DNA from: Stenocarpella maydis
Taxonomy: Eukaryota > Ascomycota > Sordariomycetes > Diaporthales > Diaporthaceae
DNA length: 64,000 nt
Direction: 5' to 3'
NCBI GenBank assembly: GCA_002270565.1
Contig: NQMI01000018.1
Span: forward strand, 372,001-436,000
Shown: positions 21,741 through 34,845 of the stretch, piece by piece
How positions within the stretch are numbered: position 1 is the stretch's first letter
Layout of the letters: each line of letters opens with the position of its first letter
The notes under the pieces: model-generated
Databases searched by the model: none
Told to the model about the DNA's origin: nothing
What the model saw: only the letters and a program-made list of their open reading frames with translations
Translations under genes and position numbers: made by a program

Positions 21741-21800
21741 AGCCCACAGGAGCCCTCAGGAGCCCTCAGGAGCCCTCAGGAGCCCTCAGGAGCCACAGAG
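21741..21800. repeat. Tandem decamer repeat AGCCCTCAGG
   Basis: Four exact copies of AGCCCTCAGG occupy 21751-21790, flanked by one degenerate copy on each side (AGCCCACAGG, AGCCACAGAG). Confidence 0.9.
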
Positions 21801-22081
21801 GAGCCCCACAGCGGACGGTCGCCAGCGCCAGGCCGGGCGGAAGCCGCCGAGGACTCTTGGGAGCGTGGGGCTCTAGTTGTTAGCTAAGTATGGACTTCTT
21901 TTCCTTCTCGTCCAACTTTTCCTGCTGCCTGGCTTGTCACCTTGGCCATGATGGGGTTTTCCTTGACCTTCACTCGTGTTCTCCCCCCCCACTCACTCGG
22001 GCTCGCTCGCCCCAGCCCTCCGTCCCGGAAGCCGCTGGTAGGTAGCACCACGAGGGAGTCTAGGCGGTCTGGATAGGCGTC

Positions 22082-22107
22082 GTCTATCGGGCTTGTCTAT
22101 CGGGCTT
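22082..22107. repeat. Two exact 13-bp tandem copies with a GATA core
   Basis: GTCTATCGGGCTT occurs twice in a row. On - each copy reads CGATAG, matching the HGATAR consensus of fungal nitrogen GATA factors. The pair lies about 0.9 kb upstream of the uricase start. Confidence 0.75.
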
Positions 22108-23328
22108 GTCTTAGATCTTCCCGCTGGCCAGGCTCTCGCATGCTTGTTTTCCCTGTCATGACGGCGTCCCAGTTACACAGCCTGTAGCTTACGGGCTCTG
22201 GGCCACCACCGATTGTAAAGTGCACGTCACAGACTGCAGCTTGCAGATTGGCAGGTCGGCAGATTGTGGAGGGCCAGGGCAAGAGTATGATTGACGCCAA
22301 AACATGACCAGTTCTGTGTCAGCCTCAGGTATCAGATGCTGCTTGCGATCGTACGACTGCACCCTGGTTTCTGCATGCTCAAGTGGTACATCTGGTTGGT
22401 CCGAGATATGTGTGAGCATAGGATTGGCAACGAGCACTTACAAAGATGCCTGGGGCATCTTCAGTTTGGATTGGGGGCCAATGACTATATACCCGGGCAC
22501 TGTCACGTATTAAAAAAATACTTAGATAATCTGATCCAAGTCAGAGTCATTGCTGGATCAAGTTGGTGTTTTCTTTTTGCTGTTTTTTAATTATGAGCGG
22601 TGAGTTCAATAAGACGTACAGATATGTCCGTGCCTGAACGAGCGTTGCCACATAATTCATGATAGCATCCGACACATTAAATGTTCGCAGTCTGTTTTTT
22701 CCAATGTGCCTGTGTACACGGGAGTGAACCAGGGAGCATCCGCAGTGGTTCTATAATGACACCTTTGTGGGCTGTAGAAGGCTGTGGAGTGCATCAACAA
22801 TCCGTACTACTACTTATAGCTATCTACTAGGTAGGTTGTGTCAGAGCAGTATGTGGTCTACAATATTGCAGGTAGACCAGCCTGTCCCAGCTGTCGTCCT
22901 CTTCCCCGTACACTAACAGGGGTCTCGGTCCCTTGCCCGCTACGTGACCACTGTGCTGGCTGCACTTTACCTACCCCACTTCATACCTCCTACCAAGGTA
23001 TGAGCCTACCCGAGCCTAGCCCTGGCCCTGGCCCTGGCCGGGCTGGGCTGGCAGACGCCAATGCTCTATCCACTGTAGCCTCCCGCACTGTCGCATTTGG
23101 CATCAGTCGCCCACCGTCAAACACCAACCATACAGACACAAATGCATACCTGCCATAGACAACACTACCTAGCCCGTCATATGTGCGACAATCTAGACCG
23201 CTAGACTGCCAATTTGCTTCTGCGTCATCTACAAAGGCCATCTGAGCAACCTCCCACCGTACTCCTCTCCTTTGTGTCGCTCCGGCCTCCTCGTCAATAC
23301 GCCCGCCCGCTCACCCTCTTCACACACG

Positions 23329-23380
23329 CTGCTGCTGCTGCTGCTGCCGCTGCCGCTACTGCTGCTGCTACTGCTGCTAC
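23329..23380. repeat. GCT/CTG trinucleotide repeat in the Rictor leader
   Basis: An imperfect run of GCTGCT units with CCG and CTA interruptions, in the 5' region of the Rictor gene and outside the coding frame chosen. Confidence 0.85.
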
Positions 23381-23550
23381 GGCTCGCCTCGCCGAATCGA
23401 AACCAAATCCGGTGCCGACCTCGCCCATACTCGATTTCACCTGCCCGCCCACTCTAACCCCGGCACAAACACACCATTATATTGCTGCATGGCATAGGGG
23501 AGCACACCACGGATGCTGGGGCGACAGAGATCGCCCCCTGCGGAGGACAA

Positions 23551-26500
23551 ATGGACGGGCCGCCGACCATACTGGGCTCGTCGGTGACGCCCACCGCAAC
23601 CCCGGCCCAGAAGGAGAGACCCTTCAGTCCACAATCCTCGAGCGCCATATCTGGTCCCCGGCCGAGCCTCGACCTCAACGATGCCGGCAACCTCCAGCCC
23701 CCCCTTGTTGCCAACGGCCCCGCCTCGGTGCGCAACATGTCCAGTTCGGCAGTCAGCTTCGGCCCCAGGGGCTCAAGCCTCAACCCCTCCGCCGTGGCTG
23801 GTCCGGGGAGCTTCAGCTCTGACCTGAGGAGTCAGATGGGCCAGTCACGCGCCGGCTCGAGAATGGATGTCTACAATAACCTGGGAACCCTGGACGAGGC
23901 GGGCGACCCGTCGGCCAAGGATAGGCTCCTTGCCGATCTGTGCGATGACCTCGCCAGGGAGAACAAGATCAAGGAGGGCAGCGAAAACATGCTCGAGGCC
24001 CTCAACACCAAAAAGCCAAAACAGGTCAAGGAGCAGAAGGCAAAGGTCGAGGCAGAGCTGAACGCCTCCTATGCTCGCATCAGGAACCTGAAATTGCGAA
24101 TAGAGGACATACAGCAGGCCAAGGCAGCCCCTACCACTCCTATCCGGGCCCCTGATGAGTTCTTCCCCGTCAGGGGGATTCGCTCACCGCAGAGCGCATC
24201 GAGGAGTGCTGCTGGATCGGAGATCGACGAGACCATGGACCCCACTTACCAACTTGGGGAGCTTCTGCAGGCCCTGGAAGCGACCGGCCTGACGCCCGAG
24301 TACTACGTGGCCAAGGCAAACAGTCTTGTCGACCTCTTCAAGCAGTACCCAATGCTCAAGTATGACCTGGTCTGGTCCATTTTTGGCCTGAGGGTGCAGA
24401 TGATGCTTGTCAGCGACAGCAGAGAGGTTGTGGCAGCAGGCTACAGGATGACCCGTTATGCCATGTCGGATAGGGTCTCCCTCAAAAAGATCCGCACTCT
24501 CAGCACGGACTACATTGTAATCTCGTAAGTAAAAATAGCACGCAATCAAAACCTCAGAGGCTGACCCCCCGCAGGTCCTTGATCAAAGACAGAAAGGCCG
24601 ACCTGGAGAGGGAACAGGCACTGAAGTTTGTGCGTGCTTTCCTGGACATCAAGGACGGTGTTCAAGAGCTGTCGAGGGCGGTTGTCAGGACAGTCGTCTC
24701 CATTGCAGAGCACAGTGAAGACAGGCTGCGGCCGATATGTCTGGAAACGCTAGCTGAGATCCTTGTCCGGGACCCCAAACTGGCTCTTGCCTCTGGTGCC
24801 ATGGCCGTCCTCTGCGACGCCCTGACAGAAGGCTCCTATAAGGCCCCGCAGAGTCTGGTTTCGGGTTTTCTGTTCCTTCTGGACTGTCCTCGGCGGCGCA
24901 GGTATCTTCGGCCAGGCTACGATGTCGAGGTCATTTTCAACGTCTTCACTGATGTCTTCATATCCAGCGAGACCATCCTGAAACATAACTCCAAGGCTAT
25001 TTCTTCGGCGCTCAAGACGTGGTCAGGCCTGATGTACCTGTCCATGTACAATTCCAGAGCTATCAGGTCATTGATATCGAGCTTGGTCATTCCTAATCCG
25101 CATGCCAGGGACACTGTCATCGACCTGCTCTATGCGCTGCTGCGAATCAAGTCGCCAGCATGGGCGACGCCGTTCCTTGCTGGCAGGAGGCTTACAACCT
25201 ACGGGAGGGTCACAGCGCTGAACGCCACCGCACCAAAAGGCACACAGGCGTATGTCGAGGATGATGGTGGGGAGCAGAATTTTGTCGATCACTACACCGC
25301 GCTGCTCCTGGCGGCCCTGATCCGGTCGGACCTGGTGCCGACGCTGCTCAACCTCGCCCGAGATGCGGAGGACGAGACACTGAAACGCAAGTCGACCTTG
25401 CTATTGGGTGAGGTTCTCAGACTCTCAAGTCGTCTTCTGCCTCCTTCATGGAGCAGCGAACTGCAATTCCTGCCTGGGCTTTTCTCGGCCGCCGTCCGTT
25501 TCGATGACAAGTCGCACTTCGTCGCCACCAGTCTGGTTTATCAGATCAGCAGTGTCAGTCGTACGCTCTACCGGTCCTCTCCTTCGGTTTTCACTTCGAA
25601 TGGGCTGGCGACACAGCAAATCTCAAACCCAGGATTGGAAGAAGACCAGACGAGAGCCGCGCCCATTGTTAGCGTCGACGAAGGTACCTTCCGGCAATTG
25701 TTGGTTGATTCCTACGTCCTCAGTAGCAGCAATTACCTCAAATGGAACTGGGACATTATACAAAAGGTCATCGAGGGCCCCTTGACTATCAACAAGAGAG
25801 TTGAAGATGCCATCAAGGCGTCCAAATGGATGAAGAGATTGATGGGTTTCTATCGACCCTTCAAGTATCGCTTTTCCGACATGAAGAACACACGGAGCAC
25901 ACAAAAGTATGTCAGGGCCGGTTGTGCTTTGATGCAAGCTCTTCTCCAGACACCACAGGGGCGGGCCTATCTCGTAGACAACAAAGTTCTGCGGCAACTT
26001 GCCGAGTGCCTGGCTCAATGCGATCCGGTGAGTGGACCCGATAGCAGGCTTGTGCAGGAACTAACCCCCTACAGAAAAGTGGTTTAACTGCCCGCGTGCC
26101 GCTCTTTTCCAGAGATCGGCTCATGGACACACTGAGTGGAGGATACGTTGCTATGCTCGGTGTTTTGACGGGGGACGTCAGAGGCTTAGAGATGATGAAC
26201 CGGTGGAGGATGTTCAACATGATATTCTCTATCCTTGACGGCCAGCAACGCCCTGACTTGATCAAGATGATGCTTTCTCACTTTGACTACAGCATCCAAC
26301 ACCACCCCCAGGTCCTGCTTCAGAAGGCTATGACAAGCAATACGAAGGAGATCCGGATGTACGCTACTAATATCCTCGGGAAGCATGCCAACGACCCGAA
26401 GGCCAACCTGACTGGCGACATGAAGTGGGCCATCAGGGCTCTGGTGACCCAGCTCTATGACCCGGAGGTCGAAGTCAGCGCGACCGCCATCAAAACACTC

Positions 26501-27781
26501 GAGAAGGCTTGTAACACCAGAAATTACCTGGAAATGATTGTTGAGTGCAAGCCAGGGCTGGATCACCTGGGGGAGATTGGTGCTCCCCTGCTGCTACGGT
26601 TCTTGTCCACCTCAATTGGCTACCATTACCTGGATGGCCTGGACTACATCAGCAATGAAATGGACGACTGGTTTCTCGGCCGCAACGACACCTATGTCAA
26701 CACTGTCGAGGCCAGTCTCGCTCGTGCCTTTGCCGATGGGCAAGACGAGCCCGCCCACCGCCTGAGCTTGCTTGGGGACGAACCGGACGTGGAAGCTGAC
26801 CCACACGTTCCGCCACACTTCTACCGCGAATTGACACGCACCGAGGAAGGTTGTAAGCTTCTGCAAGACAAGGGGCATTTTGGTGAATTTGCGGCCACCA
26901 TAAAAGAACATGGCCTAGAAGCGGAGGATGCTGAGATGATGACCAAGGTCAAGGGATGTATGTGGGCTGTCGGCAACGTGGGTTCTATGGAGCGTGGCGC
27001 ACCATTCCTTGAGAGTTGCGACGTGGTTCAGGACATTGTGCAGATCGCCGAGCGCCACGAGGTCATGAGCATGCGGGGGACCGCCTTCTTCGTCATCGGC
27101 TTGATCTCAAGGTCCGTCCACGGGCTCGAGATGTTGTCAGAGCTCGGTTGGGACGCAAACACAAACTCACTGGGAAAGTCAACCGGATTCTGTATTCCAA
27201 ACGACCTGTCGAGATTCTTTTCCCTGCAGCCTTGGCAGCACGAGACGGCGGGCGCCATAGTCTTGCCCGACTCGCAGAGGGCGGAAAAGAGCGCGAAAAC
27301 GCCAGTGCTACCGTCTCGGCCGCGATCTGACTCGCTGATGGAAATTATGGGGCCGCCTACATCCGAGTATGGCTATGCGAACACTGGCGCTTTCGACGAC
27401 GAGCCTGTTGAACTGGATCCGGACCCGCTCAACCACAAGATACTGGAGCTCTTCATCGACCTCAGCAACACGGTACGGTTCGGCAAGGCCCGCACCGAGC
27501 TCATGCAGCTCAAAGAACAGAAGAAACCCCCGGGGTTTTCCAACCCGCGGTTGTTCCGGCGGGTGGTGGCCCTCATGGAGACGCATCACTACAGACTGAA
27601 TGCTCGTCGTATGCTGGAGCTATTCGACCGTAGCGTTCTACGGCAGGTCGTCTTCGAGGAGGACGGCGAGGGCGAGGAGCTTGACAGTCCCGCGGAGCTG
27701 CCGAAGGAGGGGTCCGGCGCGGACACACCGGGTGGCGACAATGGAATGGAGGCCGGCGACGTGGGGTCCGGCGCTGAATAG
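23551..27781 (+). CDS. TORC2 subunit Rictor (Avo3/Ste20-pombe homologue)
   Basis: Three exons, 23551-24524, 24575-26027 and 26075-27781, with introns of 50 and 47 nt, give 1377 residues. The protein is the scaffold of TOR complex 2, which phosphorylates AGC kinases and controls actin and membrane homeostasis. The N-terminal 120 residues are Ser/Pro-rich. About residues 124-188 form an HR1/REM-like coiled coil (ENKIKEGSENMLEAL to LRIEDIQQ), as in fungal members of the family. The large helical-repeat body follows: LVDLFKQYPMLKYDLVWSIF, the N-terminal armadillo region, SSNYLKWNWDIIQKVIEGPL and FYRPFKYRFSDMKNT. The Rictor-V segment is MRGTAFFVIGLISRSVHGLEML, followed by a conserved WDANTNSLGKSTGFCIP. 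The acidic C-terminal tail is less conserved. ATG 23551 is the first ATG in frame. Confidence 0.95.
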
Positions 27782-28573
27782 GACTCAGGGATCCTTAGGA
27801 ACAGTGGTAGCTCCCCGGCGAGCGAAGATACAGAGCCGCATCTGGATGAGGGGTCAGAAGGTTGACACGACGGTCTGCTGATGACCAGGGAAATGTCAGT
27901 CAGGACGAGAAGCACACATTTTGTACAGTACAATACTTGGAGACGAGGTGACGGTTCTGCATCTGGTGCGATTTGGCCTGGCAAGTCCGCGGAAAACTGG
28001 AGAGGCGGAAGGCGTTTGAATACCCTGGCTGGACTGTACCAACATCGTGTTTGATTTGGGCTCGGGTTCTCGAGCCAGGAGGAGCGTTGCGGACCCAGGG
28101 GGAAAGAGCCAGGCGTCATTTGCGGCAGCGTCTTTGCTTTTCCCAATCCGTCTTGGTCTGGGCATAGAGTGGCGGTTTTATCAGAGCATATAGGAGCATG
28201 GCAGGAAGCAGGGTGGAGGGAATATCACGGGGGATACCTGACCTATATACAGGGGCGTGACTTGGTCCGTCAGCCCTGCGGCACCTAAATCCCGTGATGC
28301 ATGTTGTCTCGGCCTCACTTTCGATGCCATCTGAGAATACATGGCTCGATATATCGTGATGGGGTGCTTACGTGATGGCCGGCCTGCCGGCCTGCCTGCC
28401 TGTCTACAGATTTCCTTCTGTCTTGGCCGCACGCAACGTCCCGCCTCCGCCCCGCCCGACCATTGACCGAGACGTGAGCTGTAGAAGCCCATATGACACC
28501 GAGGCCCGAGAACTGAACCTGTCCTCTCTCATCCCAGGCGCTGCATTTTTCCAGAACCTGGCCTCCCGTCAAC
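27782..28573. other. Intergenic between Rictor and THI20
   Basis: No gene. It holds the Rictor 3' region and the THI20 leader, including a GCCGGCCTGCC-type short repeat at about 28377-28403. I checked the leader for a TPP riboswitch. Only a weak TGAACCTG resemblance exists, without the partner CTGAGA helix. Confidence 0.5.
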
Positions 28574-30981
28574 ATGGTCCGGGGCCGACTGCTGGTCATC
28601 GCCGGCTCCGACTGCTCCGGCGGAGCGTGAGTCCTCCTTCCCGGTCGGGCCCACACCGAGACTCAGGCTCAGGCTCACATGCAAAATCACCTCAGCGGCC
28701 TCGAGGCGGACCAGAAGGTCATCGCGGCCCATGGCTGCTACGCCATGACGGCCACGACGGCGCTGACGGCCCAGAACACCCGGGGCGTTTACGACATCCA
28801 CCCGGTGCCGCCCGCTTTCCTGAGGAAGCAGATCGATGCCTGCTTCGACGACATCGGCGTAGACGTCGTCAAGACCGGTGTGTGATGCCACCAAGCCCTC
28901 TCTCCCACCCCAACCCACCGACACACGAGGTGGAGCAGCCGAGGCGAAAACAGGAGACGACCCGTGTTTTGCTGACCCCGTGACGCCCCGGTCGCGCCGA
29001 TAAAGGCATGCTCGCGTCCACAGAGACAATCACGGCCGTTGCCGAGGCCCTCGAGGCCCGCGCCTTCGCCGGCAGCCTTGTCGTCGACCCGGTCATGGTC
29101 GCCACCACGGGGGCCGAGCTCCTGCCGCCCGCCGCGCTGCGCGAGCTGCGCGCCCGCCTGCTCCCGCGCGCCACCGTCCTCACGCCCAACATGCCCGAGG
29201 CGCGGCTGCTGCTGGCGGACGCGGGGCTGGCCGGCTCGGTGCTGCCGTCAGGGGGCGGGCCTGCAGGCATCGCGGACCTCGAGGCCCTGGGCCGCGCGCT
29301 GCTCTCGCTCGGGCCCGAGTGGGTCCTCGTCAAGGGCGGGCACGCGCCGCTCAGGAGGGGGGACTACGCCGCCGCTCGGACGGTTGCCGAGAGCGAGGTT
29401 GTGGTTGATGTTCTATGTGGGAAGGATGGGTGTGTGAGGATCGAGACGGACTTCCAGGCGAGTCGGAACACGCATGGCACGGGTTGCTCTCTGGCTTGTG
29501 AGTCCTGCTCCTTCACTCCCTTCCTCCCGGGGCTGCTACCGTATGGGCGGCCACGGGCAATGCCTTGCTGAATCCTTCTATCTGTAGCTGCCATCGCGTC
29601 AAACCTTGCCAGGGGCATGCCCGTCCCGCGGGCCGTCAAGGCAGCTTGTAGGTACGTCCAGGCTGGCATCCAGACTGCCCCTGGATTGGGCGGCGGAAAC
29701 GGGCCTCTCAACCACTTCCACTCAACCTACATGCTGCCATTCTCACCGTGAGTTCCGAGGTGCCGATGTACTCTTGACAACGCGCTGACCGACTGCCAGG
29801 GGTCACTTCATCGAGTGGGTAAGCAGCCTCCGGATACAATCTCCAGCCCCCTCAGGAGGAAACTTCGTCTATCTGTAACCCCCGCCTCAAAGATCAGGTG
29901 TTGGGGCAGACAGACTATTGCCGCACTATGGGGATCCTTGAAGTTCTGAACTTCGGTAGCTGACTTCGATTACTGCAGATGCTGGAGCGACCGGATGTAG
30001 CTCCTGTATGGCATCAGTTCGTGAACCACCCATTCGTCCTGGCGATGGGCAACGGAACGTTGCCGCCAGAATCCTTCAAAAACTATCTCGTTCAGGACTA
30101 CCTGTACCTGGTGAGAAGGGTCCCATCCCTCAACGCTCCTCATAGTGCGCTGGAGGCTGATTTGATACACGACTCAGATACAGTTTGCCCGCGCAAACGC
30201 CCTCGCAGGCTACAAAGCCAAGAACATGCGAGACATCGCAGCTGTGCGTTGATCATCATCCAGACTACATATAAACAACTGCAGCGCTAACTAAGGCACA
30301 CGAGCAGGCCGCCGCCATTGTGGGACACATAGACAGGGAGACGGCCCTGCACCTCACGTACTGCAAGGGCTTTGGTATCTCCCGGGAGGAGATGGAGGCC
30401 ACCGAGGAGAAACAAGCTTGCACAGCTTATACCAGGTGCGTGACATCAGGCCCCGGCACCCTTCCCCTCAAGTATTCGGGACAAACGCAAACTGAGCGTA
30501 GTTTCTGACTAAATGCAAGATATGTCCTGGACATCGGCCAATCCCAGGACTGGCTCGGCCTGCAGATTTCCCTCGCCCCGTGCCTCCTGGGCTACGGCGC
30601 CCTTGCGAAGATGCTTCATGGAGACTCAAGGTCTGTCAGGGAGGGCAACAACTACTGGAACTGGGTTGAGAACTACGTTGCGGATGACTACGTGCAGGCT
30701 GTCAAGACTGGCTCAGGTGAGTTTGCCATCGCACCCGCGTGGACCACGGGCGATATGGCTGATCCGTACGTTCGCCGGGACAAGAGCTCCTTGAGCGGCA
30801 CGCCGCCCTTCATTCTCCGTCTCGTGTCGAGGAACTTGTCAAGATATTCATACACGCTACAAAGGTGTGTTGATCCATGGCAGCTCCAAGTTGTTCTCGA
30901 TCGAACGGAAACTTTTGGTTCTGACATGTCTTACAGATGGAGATTGGCTTTTGGGAGATGTTCCCACATGGCCAGAACTAG
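28574..30981 (+). CDS. thi20: Bifunctional HMP/HMP-P kinase and TenA-type thiaminase (Thi20 family)
   Basis: I read eleven exons: 28574-28626, 28696-28877, 29006-29497, 29588-29747, 29800-29818, 29979-30110, 30178-30243, 30308-30435, 30520-30716, 30785-30864 and 30937-30981. They join to 517 residues, slightly shorter than yeast Thi20 (551). Residues 1 to about 300 are a ribokinase-fold ThiD domain: VIAGSDCSGGAGLEADQK (pyrimidine binding), VVDPVMVATTGAELL, VLTPNMPEA, VLVKGGH, and the anion hole NTHGTGCSLASAIA. From residue 303 a TenA domain follows: WHQFVNHPFVLAMGNGTLP, FKNYLVQDYLYL, QISLAPCLLGYGALAKML with the Cys position of TenA, NYWNWVENYVADDY, and the closing MEIGFWEMF. Together they phosphorylate and salvage the pyrimidine half of thiamine. 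Exon 5 is only 19 nt. Confidence 0.93.
29800..29818 (+). other. 19-nt microexon of THI20
   Basis: Flanked by CTGCCAG and GTAAGC. It encodes GHFIEW plus one codon base and joins the kinase and TenA domains in frame. Confidence 0.8.
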
Positions 30982-33900
30982 TCGAATCTAGGCGGACCCC
31001 GTATATCGACCGACGTCGTACATATATGCAAATCTTGAGCAACCGGGAGGTGATCCTACATGGCCCTCGTTGCAGTTCCTATTCTTCTTTCTTCCCCGAG
31101 GGCCCTCGTAAGGCTCACGCGAGGACTTCAACAAGGTCGCAAGCTGATGGCTCTGAGCAGCTCCCACGTCTCCAATTCGAGGGGCTATGCGACGTGACAC
31201 AGGCAGGTTCGGCGCCGGAGCTTCTACGGGCGAATAACTTGTAGTACTTCTGTGTTCCCCTCTGATGGCCTGCATGGGTTTACTTATGCCTTTTGCCCAT
31301 GACCCCTCGTCGTCGTACCACTCATTGCCGGGCCATTTTCGGGCAATTGGTCTACCTACACTTCTCACAGGCAAGATCATCCATCTTGTACCACCAAACA
31401 TCAAGACCCCGGCATGTCAAGGCAAGAGTTTCGTGGCTTGTTGTGAGGCGTCTAGACCTCTGCCATGCTGTGTCTACGACCATTACCATTCCAGTACCAG
31501 GACCCCGCCCGCCCGTCGCGAGCTTGGTCGTAGCTCACGGTGACCCTGGATGTTACCTGCTTCAGCCTGCAGCTAGTAGTTGGCGTTTCCGCGACCAATG
31601 CGGCTGTATCATTCACGTACACCGTACCCAGGCCCTCATCCGCCGCGGAGATCATAACTGGAGGGTTATATCCCACTTTCGATACGACGTCCTGGAGTCT
31701 ACCGGCCAGAGGCCAGGGTCGAGGTTCGTTGGACCGGGGGAGAGGTTTCTAGGCTGGTTCCACTGACACTCTAGGGTAGGCGGGGGGAAGGGGAGGCTGT
31801 GAAGCAGATCAATAAGGCACTCCAACGCCCAGGATTGAGTCTTGGAATGGTTCATGATACACTTTGATTCCAAGCTCGTGCAAGCTTCTTGCTTCCCCCC
31901 CATTCATGGGAATCGGCTACAGTGTGCCCTCTGTTTATGCAAGGCCGCATGGAATGTCTGATTTCGTGCGTGGACCTCCCAGGAGCGGTACCAGCAGCCC
32001 CTCCTCCGGTAGTAGCCAGGATGCTGAAGACCAGCCCAGTACAGCCATATTGAGACACCTCGAGGCTTCTGTGGCCTAAAACAGGTAAGTGTATGCGGAC
32101 GCCTAATTGCCTGACAGGAGCCTAAAGGTGTTGGCTTGAGTTTGGGCTGACTCGGGTCACTCTACGTGCGACGCAGAAACCAAGCTACGCTGTTCATATG
32201 CCAAGCATAGATACAAAAGAGGAACCGGCAGACAGCCGAGGGGCAGAACATAGTCCCCACCGAGGAACGATGCTGGAGGCATGTGGCCGCCCATGGGAGG
32301 CTTGCGATGAACACACAGAAAGGCCTCGCCGAGCGCTAGTAACAACTCGAGGCTGAGCCTCGACATGAACAATTCTCTGGTTCGAGACACGGATATGAGG
32401 GAAGATTATGAGCTCAAACTAGAGGCCTGCTCCTGAAGTTTCGGCCAATTTACCGGCTCTCCTGAAGCGCGTAGTCTTGCTGGGAGACGATGGGGCGGAA
32501 TGCTGAGTACCAGGTTTTTCGCATTCGCAAGCCCGGCGGCCATCTGCGTAGTCTGGCCACTCGGCGAGCTTTCAAATCAGCTTAGTGTATCGCAATCCGG
32601 TGAGAAGCCAGAGGGGTCTTGCCCTCTGTATCCCTTCTCCAGAGAGCGTCAGATCGACAGAGTTTACTGGCTGCTCCTACGGCGCGACATGGAGCCAGAG
32701 TGTGTTGTTGGATAAACATCGGCCAGCTGTCAGTTGTACCCCATCCAGGCTTACACGCGTGCAAGAAAATCAGCTCATTTTAAGTTCCCGATAGTATACG
32801 TAGCGCCTTCGCCTCTTGTCTGTCGGCCAGGCTATCCGATAGCCCCATGTCCGTGGACGAACACCCTCCTCTTGTGGGGCATGAATATGCCGACGATTTA
32901 ATCACCAGGCTGAGATGGGAAAGGTGGAGTCCTCCCGAGGTGAGGGTGAGCCGGCGTGGGAGCATCAGAACCGTCGTCAGGAACGCTCTCACGCGGACCG
33001 GCGGCCTATGCGGGCTCCTGTGCGCATGGGAACCAGTGTCGGACCCTGCCTTGGGTGGCCTGTTGCCTGCGTTTCTTCCTCAGGCCGTCGACTTGGCCGC
33101 GCCCGGGCTCACGGGAGTGGTGAGAGACCGTCGGACATGGCACATAAGTGTCGCGGTAGGCTTGGTGCTCCCGAGAAGGCGCCCGCTGGGGATCCAAGGC
33201 CAAAGTCGCCAGGAGCACCGGCCTCGTGGTGGCTGCCTCTAACTAGGGTCGACGGCCAACACCCTCTGGACGGGATTGTTTCAAGCTGAATTACGGTGGT
33301 CTCACGCCCCCAGCAGGAGGACATCTCTATGGTATTCTAGCAAGCCCAAGTCAGGACGACTCTCCGACTCCCCCGCAGAGGTAGCCACCAGGGCGCATCC
33401 AGTACACCACAATTCGCGCGGTCAACCTGTGCAGGAGAGGATCCCAAGGGCGCCGGATGCAGTCTCAGGCAACCGCCCTGTTCACCCATTCTTGCACTGC
33501 TCGCAAGCGTTACGTTCCATCGTGCACCCAAAGCTCGAGGAAGCCCGCCCATGGACGCTTTCCGCTGAAGGTCCGGTCTGCCAGAACCCCCCTGTGATTT
33601 TAGATGACAGGCGGGCATTGGTGCCGAAGCGGTCGAGAGTCTAGGCGCAGACTAGCGTGAGGGCAAGTACTCTGTACTTTGACCGCGTTACGAGGTCGCC
33701 GGACACAAAAGGGCAAGCGTCAGGATCAGTCCACGTATCCCCTCGCGAGACTCGAGACAGACAGCAATCATGGATGGTCGCGCAATGACAATTCGATAAG
33801 GGGCTCAAGCGTGTCAGTGTCCTCGCAGGTTTCTTGTTCGGAGCCTCCTCATCACGAGGAAACACAAGCCCATCCGAATTACAAAAGATGGGGCCCAGGC

Positions 33901-34845
33901 AGATCATCGACTGCGCTAGGCAAAGCGTCAAGATTAGGTTCGATCCAGCCTAAAGAGCATAGTCGCTTTCGCAATAGAGCCGGAGGCGCAGGGCCCGCTG
34001 ACCCAGCGTCCTCGTCGCCGTCGATCAGTGCTTCTTGCTTTATTAGCGGGGGATATTGTGCGACTAATACAGGGGCAGGGGGCGGTGGGTGGTAATCGAT
34101 TCTTTCTAGTCTCCCGAGAGTGCCGTGCTGTTTCTGGCCTTGTATGTGTCATGTTGTCTGGAGCGTCGGGTAGTGTCACCTTTTGACGTTTGGCATCGAG
34201 CCGTCGAGCGAGGCGGTCTACCCGCTTTTCTGCATCGTTCGTAATGTACGAGCACCGGCGGCCGCGGAAGCTTGCTGTAGACACAACTTAGACCCGGCAG
34301 TAGTCATGGTCGAGACGGCCGTCCCTTCTCCTTCCCTCGACGACTGCTGCTAGCGATGAACCCTTCAGCCCTGCCTTAATTAGTACCCAAGTCTAAGGAG
34401 ACGGGAGCGATGTGATGGTTCGGAGATCTGGTGTGGATGTTGGTAGCCAAGCTGGCCACAAGGTATAGCTGTCCTGCGAAGTGGAAGACGGGCTAGTAAC
34501 CTGTCAAGACGAGACCTTGACCCACGTTCCTTCGCCCATCGGGTCAAGCTCGGCGGTCGCCAGGCTGGCTAAGCCCTCGGCTGGACAGCAAACAGAGAGT
34601 CTCCCCACTCCTGCCATCCGCTCGTACCCTCCATGGCTCAATGCAACTACGCGTGGGGCCCAGCAAGGAGCTCCCGCCGCGTAAATATTCCTAGCCGACC
34701 ACAGTAGGCGCCCAGCCACGCAGTGTCCAGACTCCAGAGAGGTACTGGTCGTGCTGCAACCCAGACTATAGCAAAACCTTAAAATACCCATTGCTTCTCC
34801 CTGGCTGAACCGCCTGCGAGCGAGTAGCGGCACGGTGGACCCAGG
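30982..34845. other. Start of gene-poor region
   Basis: No open frame with motif or convincing codon bias. The base composition is similar to the flanks, so there is no sign of AT-rich RIP blocks. No transposase or reverse transcriptase fragment is recognised. Confidence 0.45.

Larger units (their letters stand above)
21180..23550. promoter_or_regulatory. Divergent promoter region of uricase and Rictor
   Basis: 2.37 kb without a supported gene. It contains a 10-bp tandem repeat (21741-21790), a 13-bp tandem duplication with CGATAG cores (22082-22107), a pyrimidine-rich Rictor leader and a GCT/CTG repeat at 23329-23380. GATA cores are sites for nitrogen-regulatory GATA factors, which control uricase in Aspergillus and Neurospora. 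Their use here is inferred. Confidence 0.5.

Noticed and set aside
28480..28573. TPP riboswitch in the THI20 leader
   Set aside because: Only GAACTGAACCTGTC weakly resembles one side of the core. The paired CTGAGA element and the second conserved arm are absent.
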